From: Gracilariopsis chorda
Lineage: Eukaryota > Rhodophyta > Florideophyceae > Gracilariales > Gracilariaceae
Direction: 5' to 3'
Length of the DNA stretch: 64,000 nt
Assembly: GCA_003194525.1 (NCBI GenBank)
Contig: NBIV01000133.1
Span: forward strand, 62,001-126,000
This document shows positions 43,601 to 55,661 of this stretch, one piece after another; position 1 is the first letter of the stretch; every line of letters starts with the position of its first letter. A program made the position numbers and the translations under genes. The notes below the pieces were generated by a model. That model was not told where the DNA came from and did not search any database. It saw only the letters and a program-made list of their open reading frames with translations.

Positions 43601-46017
43601 CACCAGGAGAATTGCGTTTGGTCTCAAGCATGACCACGAACCCAGACAGCTCGAAGCGAGTGTGGAGCTACACAAGATTCCTGCCAGAGCCCCCGTTTAT
43701 ATGAGTCTAGACAAGAGCGAAAAATGGGAAGGAGCCTTTCCTTTTATCCAGATTGAAGATGATATGGTCGTAGTTCCGATCCCCAAAGATCGCAAAATCG
43801 TCCGGTCTACTGTACTAAATCTTGTCGTTCGATCTGCTATGTCGGAGGTATCTAGCACGAAAAAAGATAATCATGAAGAAGTTCATGATGCACTAGATCG
43901 TGATAAGAGATCTGCGAACAGTGGCTAAATTGGCAAGGAACAGTGTGGGGTGACGTTTGGATCAACAAAGATCTTGATTGCGCCCCCGAGTGATGCGCAT
44001 TTGTTCACGGTTGATCGTAAGAAATAGTTCGAAAGTTTTATGAAGAGTGGCACATTCAAAGTGGTGAAGCTCTCCTCTGTTCCTGAAGTACACCAAATCT
44101 ACGGCACAAGATTCGATGACCCGTACGGGACGATAGACGGAAATTATATTAAGAAATCACGTCTCTTCTCACAAAACTACTCGGACTTGCAAGCCTCCTT
44201 GATCTTCACAAAAGCTCTTACCGTTAATAGACTCGGACTGCCTCTTACTTTGTCCCTTGGTGCCTGTTTTCCAGAATAAACGTCGTACTTTCGTGACATA
44301 TCCCAGGCCTATGTGCAGTCCGAATCCTTTCTTGAATGTAAGACGTATTCTCGTTCTCCTCTTGAGATGGAACTCGATAAAGACGAGATACTGTTGGCCC
44401 TCAAGCCTCTGTACGACATACCATAGAGTGTTCTACACTTGTTCCCTACTTATCGGACGCATCACAGAGAAGCACTTGGTATGCACGCTAGTAAGGTAGA
44501 CCCTTGCGTTTAATTTCTAAGCGAAGGAGATCATTTATACGGACTAACTGCGCTTCAGGTGGATTATTCGTTCGATCATGGATCACCCGATTTTCTGGAT
44601 GCAGAAGAAGAACGATGTAGATTCAACACAAAGCCACGTAAAATTTTGCAAACGGATAATGGTGGTGTGTTCAATGGTGTCAACATCTCAAATTCAAAGG
44701 ATGGAACACATACGATGACGCAGGCAGAAAACCTGAAGTCTCTTCAGCTTGCAACGTATGCTGAAGAGTTTAGGGGCATTCGCGCCGCGGCACAGTACAT
44801 TGGAAACTGTGTTCATCCCAACATCTGTGCCGCTGTGCAACTGCTTGCCATAAGTGCTGATGGGCTCTCTGAAATTCAGATTAAGGCTTCAAAAACTGTC
44901 GTGAAGCACGGCCACTGTACGAGCGACATAGGTCTTCGTTTTCTTCCGCCCGACCTTGAATCAGTGCGTTTAGTCCTCCTGACAGATGCGTCATTTGCAA
45001 ACGCTGCTCATTTAAAGTCCTAGCTTGGCTTTGTCCTTTTAATGGTCGACAAACATGGAAAGGAAAACATTATACATTATTGGAGCTCTCGCTGTAAGAC
45101 AGTTACTCGTTCCGTCATGGCAGCTGAGACACACGCGCTGAAGTTCGGCTTCGACAATGCATATATTGCTAGGGACATGTTGTCAGAGATTTTGGTCACC
45201 CAGTGACTGTAGATGACTATATCGATTTTCGCACTATCTTCAACGTTATCGCAAAGAATGCTGCACTGCTAGAGAAGCGCCTGCAGATCTATGTTTATGC
45301 TCTTCGTGAGAATCATGAAAAGGGTGAATTGAACAGTCTTTCATCTGTACCGAGCAACGAGAACATGTTTGAATTAGGTATTATTTACCTCTTTTTGAAT
45401 ATAGCTGGCTCTGGCATCATTTCTAAAGTGCAAAACCCAGCTAGGTTTATTCTACTCGATCTTCTGAAGAAATCAATTACCCATTTGCCATGCCAAACTG
45501 GCTGCAAAGCCGAGCTGACATCTTTGTGACACCCTGTCAGTATGACATGACAACATGTTCATGTCAGAGAAGTCTTGCTTGACCCCGTGAAAATGTTAGC
45601 TCTAACTTACACGTTGCCTACTACTCACAACGTTGACAGATACTTCACACGGTACAGCAGGGACGGAACGGTCATGAAAAATTCACGAGGGAGTCGTGCT
45701 AAGTCATCAAGGGCACCGTGGATCCATGCCAGATCCTCAGAAACTTGTCTGATGACAAGTCATCATCATTGATGGAATTTGCCAAGTCATCAAACGACTG
45801 GATCCGACACTGAACCCGGTAAACCAATCGGGTACGGAGGCCAGCACGAATACCAACCATCATACCGTTTAACTCGGACGAATTCTCCTTGACTAGTGGT
45901 ACTCATATAACTAGACTAGAAACTCTATAGAAACCGCGATGGATGTTCCAAACTTCTAACTGGGACCATCACCATAGGCTTCCAACCAATTCAACCACTG
46001 GCCCTCTGTTCGTAACA
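40630..46017 (+). mobile_element. Ty1/copia fossil, heavily broken
   Basis: The coding order is that of copia. Gag-like: RDKFNGQCDEDVSSAFLLYG near 41.4 kb. Protease-like region and GAG-pre-integrase at 42.5-42.97 kb (KLHPLFGHRSVQALYDLPKR). Integrase at 43.0-43.5 kb (HFDQGSNFISAELAAN, IERYRATLCIAYNSIR). RT near 44.0-44.4 kb (FRDISQAYVQSE). RNase H at 44.9-45.3 kb (LLTDASFANA, HYWSSRCKTVTRSVMAAETH). A 3' LTR lies at about 45,535-46,017; no matching 5' LTR was found. A possible primer site TGGTGCCAGGA lies near 40,630. Well over ten breaks; old. Confidence 0.8.
45535..46017 (+). repeat. copia 3' LTR
   Basis: Starts TGTCAGTATGACATG and ends TGTTCGTAACA. It is alignable to the LTR at 30,254-30,758. 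Terminal bases are approximate. Confidence 0.6.
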
Positions 46018-46307
46018 GAACATTTCCGACGCGCTGACGAAAGCATGCGCTTGGTCCAGTCATTGTCTATGGAGTATGATGAAGAGGAACAGATTTGGTG
46101 TTGGTGCAAAAGGATGGGCTAGGAGATTAAAAGAAGTGCCTTTGATAGAAAAGAAAAGGGTGATTGTGCAAATTCTACGTGATTTCACATCGTGTAAACT
46201 GGAGGAGAAGGCAGTATTCGGATGAAGTGTACATTGACGCGTATGTTTGATGTGTATGATGACGAAGAAGAATTCAAAGTGATGTATGGCACTGTTGAAA
46301 GTGTGAT

Positions 46308-46590
46308 CAATGCATATGCGTGTAACTCCATACTAGGTTGTACTTAACTAGCAGTTTAGAGTGTAGTACCTGTTGCCAATAATAATAACAACAACAAACT
46401 TTACTTGATTCAACTAACTTCCTCAGCTACATCCCCACCTACCATGCTTGCCGTGCTACCCCGCGTTTGCTTGTCCTCTAGACCTCAGGGCATTGCACGA
46501 ACTAGCCAATGCTTGTCATACTGGGATCCAGTAGCAGTATCATACGAACTACCGCGCTTGCGCCTGTCGTTCGAACCCTGTCGTTAGATA
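46308..46590 (+). repeat. inverted repeat arm 2
   Basis: Inverted partner of 40,236-40,575. It is shorter because a segment near the outer end is missing or was never present here. Confidence 0.7.
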
Positions 46591-46611
46591 TTTAGTGGGT
46601 ATGCATCTTCA

Positions 46612-46740
46612 AGAGGAGGTCTTACCTAAAAAATATGTGGTTGACCGCATTTTCTCCTTCGTATTTTTTGACGACTGCAACGTCATCTACAAGGTCCGTT
46701 GGCATTGGAACACACCGAAATATCACCAGTGAGAACTCCG
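46612..46740 (+). mobile_element. chromodomain fragment of a third gypsy fossil
   Basis: The frame reads LPKKYVVDRIFSF, then CNVIYKVRWHWNTPKYHQ, which fits the first two strands and aromatic positions of a chromodomain. It resembles neither of the other two chromodomains closely. No pol sequence adjoins it. Old, fragmentary. Confidence 0.4.
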
Positions 46741-46899
46741 CACGCACGCCACGCTCTCGCTCCGCAATGGATCAGTCGATTACCGATGGCTCAACTTATT
46801 TCAACTCCTAACCGGCTAACTAGCTAATCAACTCGCCAACCATCCGCTAACGTACAGCGTGAAAAGCACTTGCGACAGCCTGTGGCACCAGAACATTCT

Positions 46900-49800
46900 A
46901 CTGTTATTACTTCTTATTTTTTTTGGAATGGCTTGCTAAACGGGCTCTTGGCCAAAAAAGAAAAATTGGCGCTATCTCGGAAACTACGCGGTGCAGGAGC
47001 AAGCCAACACCGGATTCAGACTTTTCTTCAATGGTTCATTGTGACCTGTCAGGGAGTATTTCGCCTCTTGTTCGAGATGTTACCGCACGCAGACGAGTGG
47101 CATGCTCGAAAAATAGTGCAATTACTTTATTTGATTCAGCCCCTGGCAACCGCACGGGCGCCACACCGTCACTGGACCATATGCCAACTACTGGTTTCAT
47201 ATGATCAACAAATTGCAACGGATTTGTGCCCCTCCGCGTACCGTACTAGGAACACAAGCCTTAGAAACCAGCAATGTCTGCATCAATGGCAAACCGCGTC
47301 GAACCGTCACCGCTGGAATAGAACCACACCAGATGAGAGGCCAGATGCACGTCAACGATTGATTTACCAGAAGGATACTACCCTCCAAGGAATCCTACGA
47401 ACCTAAAAGGGCAATGCGCTCACAACCGAAGGGGCAGAGGCAGCACCACTGGAAGGTTTCCCAGCGCTGCCACCCGATGCAATGCCGCTGGCACGATCAC
47501 CAGCAGAGGATCGATCGCGTCGGCGCCACTTGTACTGAGCACCGTCGGGAGAGAGCGGAACTGACGGTCGAAGAGTCTAGGGATCCGCAGAACCTTAAGA
47601 ATCCATCAAGTGTATCAGGCGCAACCCAAACCGCTGGTCTCCATCTTTGGGATTCCGGTGGGAAAGCGTCGCCATATTCTCCTGAACGATAATACCAAGT
47701 TTGGAGCGTGGCTGCTACGTCTCCCCTTATAGCGCCTCCAGCCTGGAGGAACAACACAATCTAGAACGCGCTTTCATCAGTATTCCACCAAGTCGCAGCA
47801 CACCAGACTACCCGTGGTTCATCATCTTCGCCACCAGGCTTTCCAGCGCGGCGTACGTCTACACACCGGTGGCATGACCCATCTGGTTGCGCAACGCGGG
47901 GATTATGGGAGGTTCATTGACCCAGTATCGAGCACTGATGGAGCCACGACTTCCCATTCCAGTGTACGAGGTGCCCAACGCAGGTTTGCTTTCGGTAACC
48001 GTTGGAACTCTGGCGCTGAGAGTGTCGGGCGCACCAGAAGGAGGAACAGAAATTAGCGCCAGAAGATTGAACATTGGAACCACTGCCGCCCGGAAGAAGG
48101 GTTTTGTGACCCCCTGAACGGAAGGATGTGTATCGTTATGTCTTGCAGGGAAAGGCCCATGCTCCACAAGGTTCTCAACACCGCTAGGAATAGCAGAGAG
48201 AGCCAGTGGCACGTTTTCATGTGCAATGCAACCAATGGAGAATCCTTTTGCCTTCAGGTAATAGTTGGCAACAGCATACAAGGGGACAACTTCAGGGACA
48301 GCCTTGTGGGGGAAGGCAGTATAATTCTTTCCGTCATCCCTAACTGCAGGGTGGTGAGATATGGTTTGGGAGTTGTACGAGCCGTAATCATACCCAAGGT
48401 GGTCTGAGGTGTTCGCGCAATCTATTTGAAGCACATAAGCCACCAGGGCGTCAGCGTGTTCAACGCCATAGAATGTTCCCCTAAACATGGTTTGAGTCCC
48501 TTACCCAAGAAGGTATACAATCATTATCCGCAGGAAACGCACAAGATGCCCCACTGGGCTGGGGCTCGCGCTCTCATAACCCCAGAATCAGTAGTTCATG
48601 GTGCGTATGTTGCAGCGAACGCCGTACCTACAGGTATCTAAGGAGGGCGTAAGGAAGACGACGGCCCACTCCACAGTGAACACCTGCCAGGTGAGCCAGT
48701 TTCGACGGTCCGTTGGTTCATTGATTATCTGAGGAGAATGATACGCAGCCAATGGAGGAATAGGCACCGCAAAGCCATTGGAGCCTTTCCAGAAGCACTG
48801 CGATTCGATGTCCTGAAACAATGAAACCCTAAGTTATAGTCCGTTTCGGTCTGCAGCCTCAATATCGTGAAACACCACCTGGTGCCAGCAGAAGAGATGC
48901 CTGAGGTTCGTTGGCATCGTAACTTGAGGTTCGGTGAACATGTTCTATTCGACGCGGTTTTTGACCCAAAACAGCTGTTCATACGGTCGAGGGAACGACA
49001 TGAGACTGAATAGGTTGCGGCCTTATGGCGGGAGTTGAACGATCGGATAGGCCTGCTTGTTGTATAGCTCGCTGAGAAGCATGTTCGAACGATGCTGTTA
49101 TTCTTCCTCCCGCAGGGTTTGCAAGTACGGCCTGTCTGTCGTCACCATATCATGGCATTCTATTACGTTCTTCCCATCCACTGGCCAGTGCAGCCTTCTC
49201 TGGTACCACGCTACACGACACGACGTCCTGGGATCTCGTCGAAGCTCCGGAACTGCTGCGAACCAGGGGCATCAAAGTAAGACCCTTGTCAATCCAGATA
49301 CATGCCAATTGGGAAAGGCATCCCAGCGTACCGATACCCACCCGCTGGCGACCGGCAGTGTGGTCAGACCGATCCCCTGAACCGGACGTGCCCTCACTGT
49401 AATAGTCATTGACCATTAGGGGAGCACTCCCAGAGGCAAAAGCGATATCGGAGGGGGATACTTCAAAGACCTCAAGCGTCATGCCAAGAAGAACGCCCCT
49501 CCTGGTACCATCAGAGAGCTCGCTTCTTTTGGATATCTTACATACCCACGCGGTAGGGTGGGAGCTGACTGATTGCAAGGGAGAACCATGTCGAATGAAC
49601 GGAACGCAACGAATGGAAGGAAACCAATGCCGACACAGAGGTTAACACGCGCGCCTAGTGACGTCCTGGAGAGCCGTGCGATACATCCTACGAGATAGTT
49701 AGAGTAAAGAGCACGCCGCCGGCCCCATATTCCACACAGCCGAATGCCTAATCTCGAGGAGACGGCCCGTACAACTGCCCCGTTTGGTTTCAACGCCGCT

Positions 49801-50560
49801 GGCTCATCGGCTTACTGCGCCAATACCCGTGGAGGAGCTTGACCTTTACGCGGCACCTCTGACGTCCACCATCACCAATCGGGCGTTATCTCACCTATCG
49901 GATGAGCAAGATTGGCGTTGACATAGCCTTCGGTGGATGTGGTGAGCAAGCTCCTCAGGGAATGTTCCAAAGGTCATCGTACGTCACAAAAGGGAATAAT
50001 ATGGGCTCCGCAAGCCCTGGCTGGCAAATTCCTCAAAAGGACCGTATTTATCCGTACCAAGCTCTACGAAATGAAGAAGGACGCGCTGTACGCCACCGTT
50101 GAATTACCAATGGTCACCCAACTAGATGGACAGACCTGAAGAGGCGCCTTTACCTCAAGGTGCGTCTCTTTATGGCTCCCACGAGGATCAAAGCGATTTT
50201 TTCCTTTCAGGAAGAGCGAAAAATATGACCTAGCCTTCAGCCACCCAAATCGATAAATTCCTCCAACAGTGCCTGTATCGGGCTGTGCAAGAAGCTCCCA
50301 TTGGTTGCGCTCTTGTCAGCACCCTTGTGGCATTTTCATTGGAGGATGAACGGGTTACCTAAGGTGGCGAGTGCCACGAGCCATGGCACATCAAGGCGCC
50401 ATTCCGGAAGACATGTAAAGTGGATTTAGTTGATAATTGGGCAGCGCAAAAAGGTAAAGCGAACCAAGGGCGAATGGGGTGCGTCGGGGAAAGAATGCTG
50501 TTGGAAGAATCCATCGGACTTGCGGTTGCCGGGACGGCACCACGCCAGGAGGGGTGGCCT
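46900..50560 (-). mobile_element. endogenous totivirus-like capsid fossil
   Basis: GC-richer block whose best protein-like frames are all on the minus strand and collinear from about 50.1 to 47.4 kb. The longest (47,859-48,488) has 209 codons. The C-terminal end near 47.45-47.57 kb is Ala/Gly/Ser/Pro-rich (SGIASGGSAGKPSSGAASAP), the style of victorivirus/totivirus capsid C-termini. No LTR, RT, integrase, transposase or RNase H motif is present. Recalled knowledge: totivirus-like sequences have been reported as partly transferred into the Chondrus crispus nuclear genome. No RNA polymerase motif was found here. Broken, with more than five breaks. The family call is an inference from style and needs a search. 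Confidence 0.42.
47859..48488 (-). pseudogene. capsid-like ORF within the totivirus-like fossil
   Basis: 209 codons open, beginning MFRGTFYGVEHADALVAYVL and continuing with HLGYDYGSYNSQ, AVANYYLKAKGFSIGCIAHE and PFFRAAVVPMFNLLALISVP. It is rich in aromatic and small residues like a beta/alpha capsid fold, with no signal peptide and no zinc or catalytic motif. Part of the larger fossil; not a complete gene. Confidence 0.45.
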
Positions 50561-50949
50561 GTAGTATAATGAACGAAAGGTGAAGGATGAAGCCCCTATA
50601 GGCTGGCTACAGTGCGGGACCGGGTCATGCCGTCGAGCACGTGGCTGTTTGCAGGGCTCCAGTTATTACTTAATATTTTAATTATTAGTTTTGTACCATA
50701 TGTAGTATACTTAATACACGTGGTGCGCAGCGTTACTGTGCACTGCACTTGAGGTAAAGGCGACCTGCAGCTGGTACTTCGGCTGCTCAAGCTGCACCTC
50801 CCTCCTGAGGTAAAGTCAGAGACCTTCTTGCGTCTACTAGACTACCTTTGGTTAGTTTTAAGATATTTCCTTAAGGCTTCTGCGCTGTCGCTGCGTCGCT
50901 CTCCATCTCCCGTAGGCGCCAAAGATTGCTTAAGCCGAGTGCGTTTTTG
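50561..50949. other. no gene seen
   Basis: Mixed sequence with an AT-rich core near 50,650-50,720. Nothing recognised. Confidence 0.3.
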
Positions 50950-51930
50950 TACCACTGATCTAGGCGTCGGTCCCGTTGCTTTGGGTTCCGGCCTGTGGTT
51001 AGTGCCCCGTGCTCACTATACTACAGGTCCACTTGTACCTGCGTTGAGCGGATGCCACGTCAATATGTCATCATTCATGATACACCTCGTTCAGAGAACA
51101 TGCGAACTTGCATTGATCTACAAAGTCGAAAACAAAGTCGTAGAGAAGGCAGACGAAACAGATTTTGTGATCAACATGACAAATGGCAAAATGATTGATT
51201 TTCGTTGTGAAAAGGAGGTGAAATACTCCGATGTTGTCTCTGGAGAAGAAGCGATGACAATGGTTGTGCGAATCAGTGGTGGACCGCAACCTCAAATCTA
51301 GTCCGTGTTTCATGGTATATAAGAACCCGTCCCGTTCATATTCAATTCGCGGAGTGTTTGACGATGTTACTAAATAGAGCTATATAACTGGGACCAAAAG
51401 ACGGATAATAGATGAACCTATCAAGCCACAATGGCTTAGAGACCCTCAAACCATCAAAGCGTTGGCAAATAGTCGTACTAGTCTAATTATTGTTGAAAAC
51501 TGAGCGGGCATAATCCTACTTCACAGCTTGAGGAAGCACTATCTCCCGTATAAATGAAGATAAAATGCTTTCGGAAGAACGCCACGGATATGGTGCAGCC
51601 TGCAGACTGTTTCATACTACATAAAATCGAGACCGATTGGTGTGTTTGCTGAGAAAAGTGCAAAAAAGAACTGATTGCAGAGAAAGAGTGAAAAGCTTCA
51701 GGAAGTTTCATCGATCCGGGAAAGAGATCTTTCCTAAGCTTGGCCGCGGACCAAATTCTTGCTGTAGTACATGCAGGAGATTTGGATGGCTTAACGTAAG
51801 CACGGAAGGTCATAGTTATACACAAACTAGCGTTGAACGTATTAGGCTTTAAGAGGAGCGGCAACTGTTTCTGGTGCTTCCAAACATCAACACAAAGTAC
51901 CGCAGGCACTTTGGTGGCGAGGCTATAGAT
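50950..51930 (+). mobile_element. DDE transposase fossil (DDE_1 type)
   Basis: Frames in order read IYKVENKVVEKADETDFVIN, then DVVSGEEAMTMVVRISGG, EPIKPQWLRDPQTIKALA-like sequence, NATDMVQPADCFILHKIETD with the conserved QPADSF-type block, GSFIDPGKRSFLSLAADQIL and ARKVIVIHKLALNV. This series is characteristic of a DDE_1-type (pogo/Tc1-like) transposase family common in oomycetes and algae. Only the C-terminal two thirds are seen, over several frames with stops. Terminal inverted repeats were not found. Confidence 0.6.
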
Positions 51931-52499
51931 GGATAGGAAGGTATTTAATAGAGTGGTCTTTAGAAGATAGCCATAATAATTAATCTGGAGTTAAATGCTG
52001 TGGTCTACAATATATCAGTTGGCCATAGAAATAGTGAAAGAGTGTGGTTGCCTAATTTTTGTGGTTCACACGATCAGTGGTACTCTTGTCGTAATTTTGC
52101 TTAAAATATTAGGTTCTTTCTACAAATAGACAGGGAGATGCGTTTTTGGCACGGCCCCAGGAAAACAATTAAAAATAGTTCATGTTTTTTAATCAAAAAT
52201 GTAAAAAGGATGAGATAAAATGACTGAACTGTCTCTTTTGTGTGGTCGCTCAAAAAGAACCCCGAAATCATGAGAAAGTAACAGAATAGATTGTTTTCCA
52301 TTTGAATATGTCGACAGCTAAGCGTGGAGTACACGTTTTATTGTCACTGAGTGCACTTTCTTGGGAAACCTGAAAGAAAAGTGTACGGCAGAGTCCTAAA
52401 AGCCAGTGAGAGAAAATTCGGTCGTTCACTATCAGGTTTATGGGTATGGGAAAACTTCCACTCGTTCTTAACGTTTTATATTTCTGTTCTTAAGCATTT
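51931..52499. other. AT-rich, no gene seen
   Basis: AT-rich sequence with short ORFs only. No repeat boundary recognised until the diverged array unit that follows. Confidence 0.3.
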
Positions 52500-53100
52500 A
52501 TATGCGTATGAAAGTGTATATGTTGATTGAAAGAAAACGTTGCGTGAAAAAAAAGGCATGTCTACCTCTTTCAGATTGTGCAAAACCACTCTTTGTGCAA
52601 TGCCCCTCAACCATTTGAAACATTTAGCAGCAGCAAAAGTAGCAGCCGCAGCAGCGGGAAGAAAGATTAAAAATCATTGACTGCTGCTGTATGTTGACTG
52701 TGATTGCTGTTGGTAGGCTCGTATTACAAAAGTACCAGCCATTCTGCTAAACAGTAGCCAGCACTACAGTCGCAGTGTTAGTCATTTCCAATCTACTGTC
52801 CTCCATATAAACCAATGCACTGCTAGCAATTAATCATAGCGAAGGCTGCCAATTGCAATTCTTTTGCATGGTCACTCTCGGCGTCGCGCCCCGTATTGGT
52901 GTGAAGGCCATTTGCGATCGATAGCGAGGAGAAACAGCCTGCTGATCCACTGAAGTCACCTTGGGCCCTGAGGGCCCGTCTAAACTGGTGTTCTAGGGCG
53001 TACCAGCGAACTGAATTGCAGTGTTTTGAGCCAATGTTTTCACAGATGTGAAAAAAACACATCAGCTCAAAATTTTCAGGCCTCTGCATGTCTGAACCTC
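52500..53100. repeat. diverged single unit of the 0.5-kb repeat family
   Basis: It aligns with the units of the arrays at 55-57 and 62.5-64 kb: GTTGATTGAA-ACGTTGCG near 52,525, CAGCAGC/CTGCTGCTG near 52,630-52,690, and ACTCTCGGCGTCGC, CCATTTGCGATCGATAGCGAG near 52,875-52,925. Much older than the array units. Confidence 0.6.
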
Positions 53101-53589
53101 AGAGTATGAATACCGCTAAGACTCCGATGAGTATTCATTCTCTTCTGCATGCGCATCTCAGGAGATAATGTACAACGTATACCGTCTTCTTCGCCACATC
53201 ACTTTGACTTTTATAAGGCGTCCTATACTTCTGTACAGGCCATTTGACCGAGCCAGATCCCATCGCCTAAGAACATATTCCAGTTGTGTTTATAAGTTTA
53301 TCCATCATTGGGAAGGTGCGTCCGCTCATCCTTTTTGACCGTATTGAAATCTTTAGTACCAAAGCGCACGTAGTATATCGCACTCGCCTTGACCAAAACG
53401 AACACTAACCGTCCTCGATGGCTGCAAATAGCCGTCCTCTTGAATCTTAATCAGACACTATTGCTTGGACGTTTTTCTCTAGCAAAACCAATCCGAAAAC
53501 CAAAGTTGGGAAGAGAGAATCCACCACTGCTTCCAGATTGCACGAAAACAATCCTCGAAACGACGAAGAACTAGTATTTCGATACACCG
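53101..53589. other. no gene seen; 5' side of Harbinger B
   Basis: A short open frame at 53,389-53,574 may be the decayed N-terminus or leader of the Harbinger transposase. No terminal inverted repeat was recognised. Confidence 0.3.
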
Positions 53590-54590
53590 CTTAATGTTTG
53601 CAAAAACTGTTCCGAATGACACGAGCAAGGTTTGTTAGTCTCTTAGACATTGTGCAGTTATACCTCACAAAGAACTTCGAATCTGCACAAAAACTGGGTA
53701 ATGTAGTCATTGCGCCAGATTTATGGCTTCGAATAAACCTTCGTGTACATTCAGGAAGAAGTAACCAAGACATCGCCTACTCACACAGAATTGGATTCTC
53801 ATCTGTTTATCATATTTTCCATGAGACGTCCAGGGTTACTGGAAAATTGTTGAAGATTGACGGACTGCCTAGATCAGAAGAAGCATTAAGAAGGCTGGCG
53901 GATGGATTTAAGTCATTTCGATACATACCAAGTCCTTTGACCATTTGCATAGGTGCGCTTGATGGCATTCTAATACCCATCAAGACACCCGAATAAGTGT
54001 CGCAATCCTCCGTCTTTCTATTGCCGAAAAGTTTATTATGAACGGCCTGTACAGGCCTTCTTATCTTTGGACTATAAGTTCCTCTCTGTATCCATCAAGT
54101 GTGGTGGATGCACCCATGGCTTTCTCTGTCACAAGGTATCAGAGCTTGGGCGGTTTTTGAAAGAAGAATGACTGTCTACAGGTCATTGGATTGTAGGCGA
54201 TGAAGCATTCACCTGTTCGGAGGTGTTGATCACACCGGTTCCAAGCTCCAAAGCTGGAAAGGACGAGGTAAATTTCAACTATTATCTGTCATCATTGAGA
54301 TTATCGTGGAGCAGACATTCGGAGTTTTGGTATCGAAGTGGAGAATAATAATATTAACTTGCTATATGACGTAGAGAAAAGCACTGAGATTGTAGTTTTA
54401 TGCATGAAGCTCCATAAATTCTTGATTTCAGAGGATGCAGCGTATAGGACGTTTGAATACCCAGATGCTGATAATGACAGAGCGCATGCTGTACTGCCGG
54501 AAGCAAGGAAGAGAGCCAAAATGATTCGGATCGTTAGACACCTTGGACTAAAACGTTCTTTGGTATATAGATCTACTGAAACATAAACTT
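53590..54590 (+). mobile_element. PIF/Harbinger B transposase remnant
   Basis: The first open part (53,598-53,996) contains FRMTRARFVSLLDIV, LRINLRVHSGRSNQDIAYSH, SSVYHIFHETSRVTG, then LADGFKSFRYIPSPLTICIG-ALDG. These are the N-terminal helices, helix-turn-helix and first catalytic block of PIF/Harbinger transposases. Further on, other frames give VGDEAFTCSEVLITPVPSS, FNYYLSSLRL and VEQTFGVLVSKWRI-like sequence (about 54,185-54,360), and a C-terminal helix. At least three frame breaks. Related to, but not the same copy as, Harbinger A. No terminal repeats identified. Confidence 0.75.
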
Positions 54591-54984
54591 GTGAGTCTCA
54601 TACTTGTAACTCTCACAAACCTACGGAAGCAGTAAACACTATAGTCCTTCTCCCCTTGGTTTGTAAGGAATATCTTACTCAGGTTTCTATGAAATATATT
54701 CACCGGTGCAGCTGAAGCTACATACAAGCTAGCAATGTAAGACATTGAGGATGTTCCATTCGCATCATGGACTTCTGCTAGAATCACACAACGAAGAGCT
54801 CAGGCAGCCGTGACGAGGACACTACGCAGAGCACAGGACATCACGATGAGAACTAAATTTCATGGAGACGAAGTGTACCTCGAATAAAAGTCGAAGATTC
54901 AAACATACGGGCAACGGAAGCGCAGAACAGGATGATAGATCTCTTACGTTCTTCATATTCTGACATTTGATCTCTCCATTATAA
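54591..54984. other. no gene seen
   Basis: The tail of Harbinger B and non-coding sequence up to the start of the left repeat array. Confidence 0.3.
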
Positions 54985-55284
54985 GTATTTGTTCATGTAT
55001 GAGGGGGGTGTTCTTGATTGAATGGAGGCGGTGCGCCAGTAAACTGCCCTGTATGCCCCTCTAGGCCAATGCAAAACGCCCATTTCGCGCAACGCCTCCC
55101 TACCATTAAAAAAATTCAGCAGCAGCAGCAGCAGCAGCAAAGCTTGCTGCTTACTGGCTGGCACTCCCATAATGACTGCAGTGCCATCCAGTTACAGAAA
55201 GCAACGTGTCGCGCTTACTCATCATTGCCTCGCACTGCAGTCAATTTAGGTACCTAAACACAAACCCTTACAACTCCACATACT

Positions 55285-55661
55285 CTAGTGTCCATCGGAC
55301 CACTGACCTCATATGAGGTCAAAACAATGCACTTAACATTTAATTTTAGTTATTTTGATCGGATTTTTTCGCCTTTTGTAGTCCGTATAAGTTATGCAAT
55401 CTGTTTTTGTATAGCAACAGTTCCAAGCCTCTGCTGTTTATGCTCGGTGAGAAGCAGAAACATAAGACAACCAGATGGTTTAATAGAGATATCCTTGAAA
55501 AATATGTCAAATTTACTACAAAGTTTCAGAAAACCGGCGTTTTTGATATCAAGAACGTACTTCTGATTCCAAAAAACCGTTTCTGACGCGTTTATGAAAG
55601 GTTCAAAACCTTCAAAAAAATTATCATTTGGCAACATTCCATCCGGGCGGATAGACACTAG
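55285..55661. mobile_element. MITE-like TIR element
   Basis: An insertion of about 375 bp in the first array unit. The uninterrupted sister unit at 62,775-62,800 reads CTCTAG-GGTCCGCGG, while here CTCTAG and GCGCCGCGG are separated. Ends are CTAGTGTCCATCGG and (reverse complement) CTAGTGTCTATCCG, a 12/14 terminal inverted repeat. The duplication is CTAG, TAG or TA (ambiguous because the site is palindromic). AT-rich inside; the only longer frame (minus 55,392-55,658) has no transposase motif, so it is non-autonomous. Confidence 0.75.

Noticed and set aside
40236-46590. Terminal inverted repeats of a single large DNA transposon
   Set aside because: The interior is copia sequence with its own LTR, no transposase is present, and the outer ends show no flanking duplication.
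46870-47406. 178-codon plus-strand ORF
   Set aside because: It reads opposite the Ala/Ser/Gly-rich end of the totivirus-like fossil and shows no domain; probably a shadow of GC-rich sequence.
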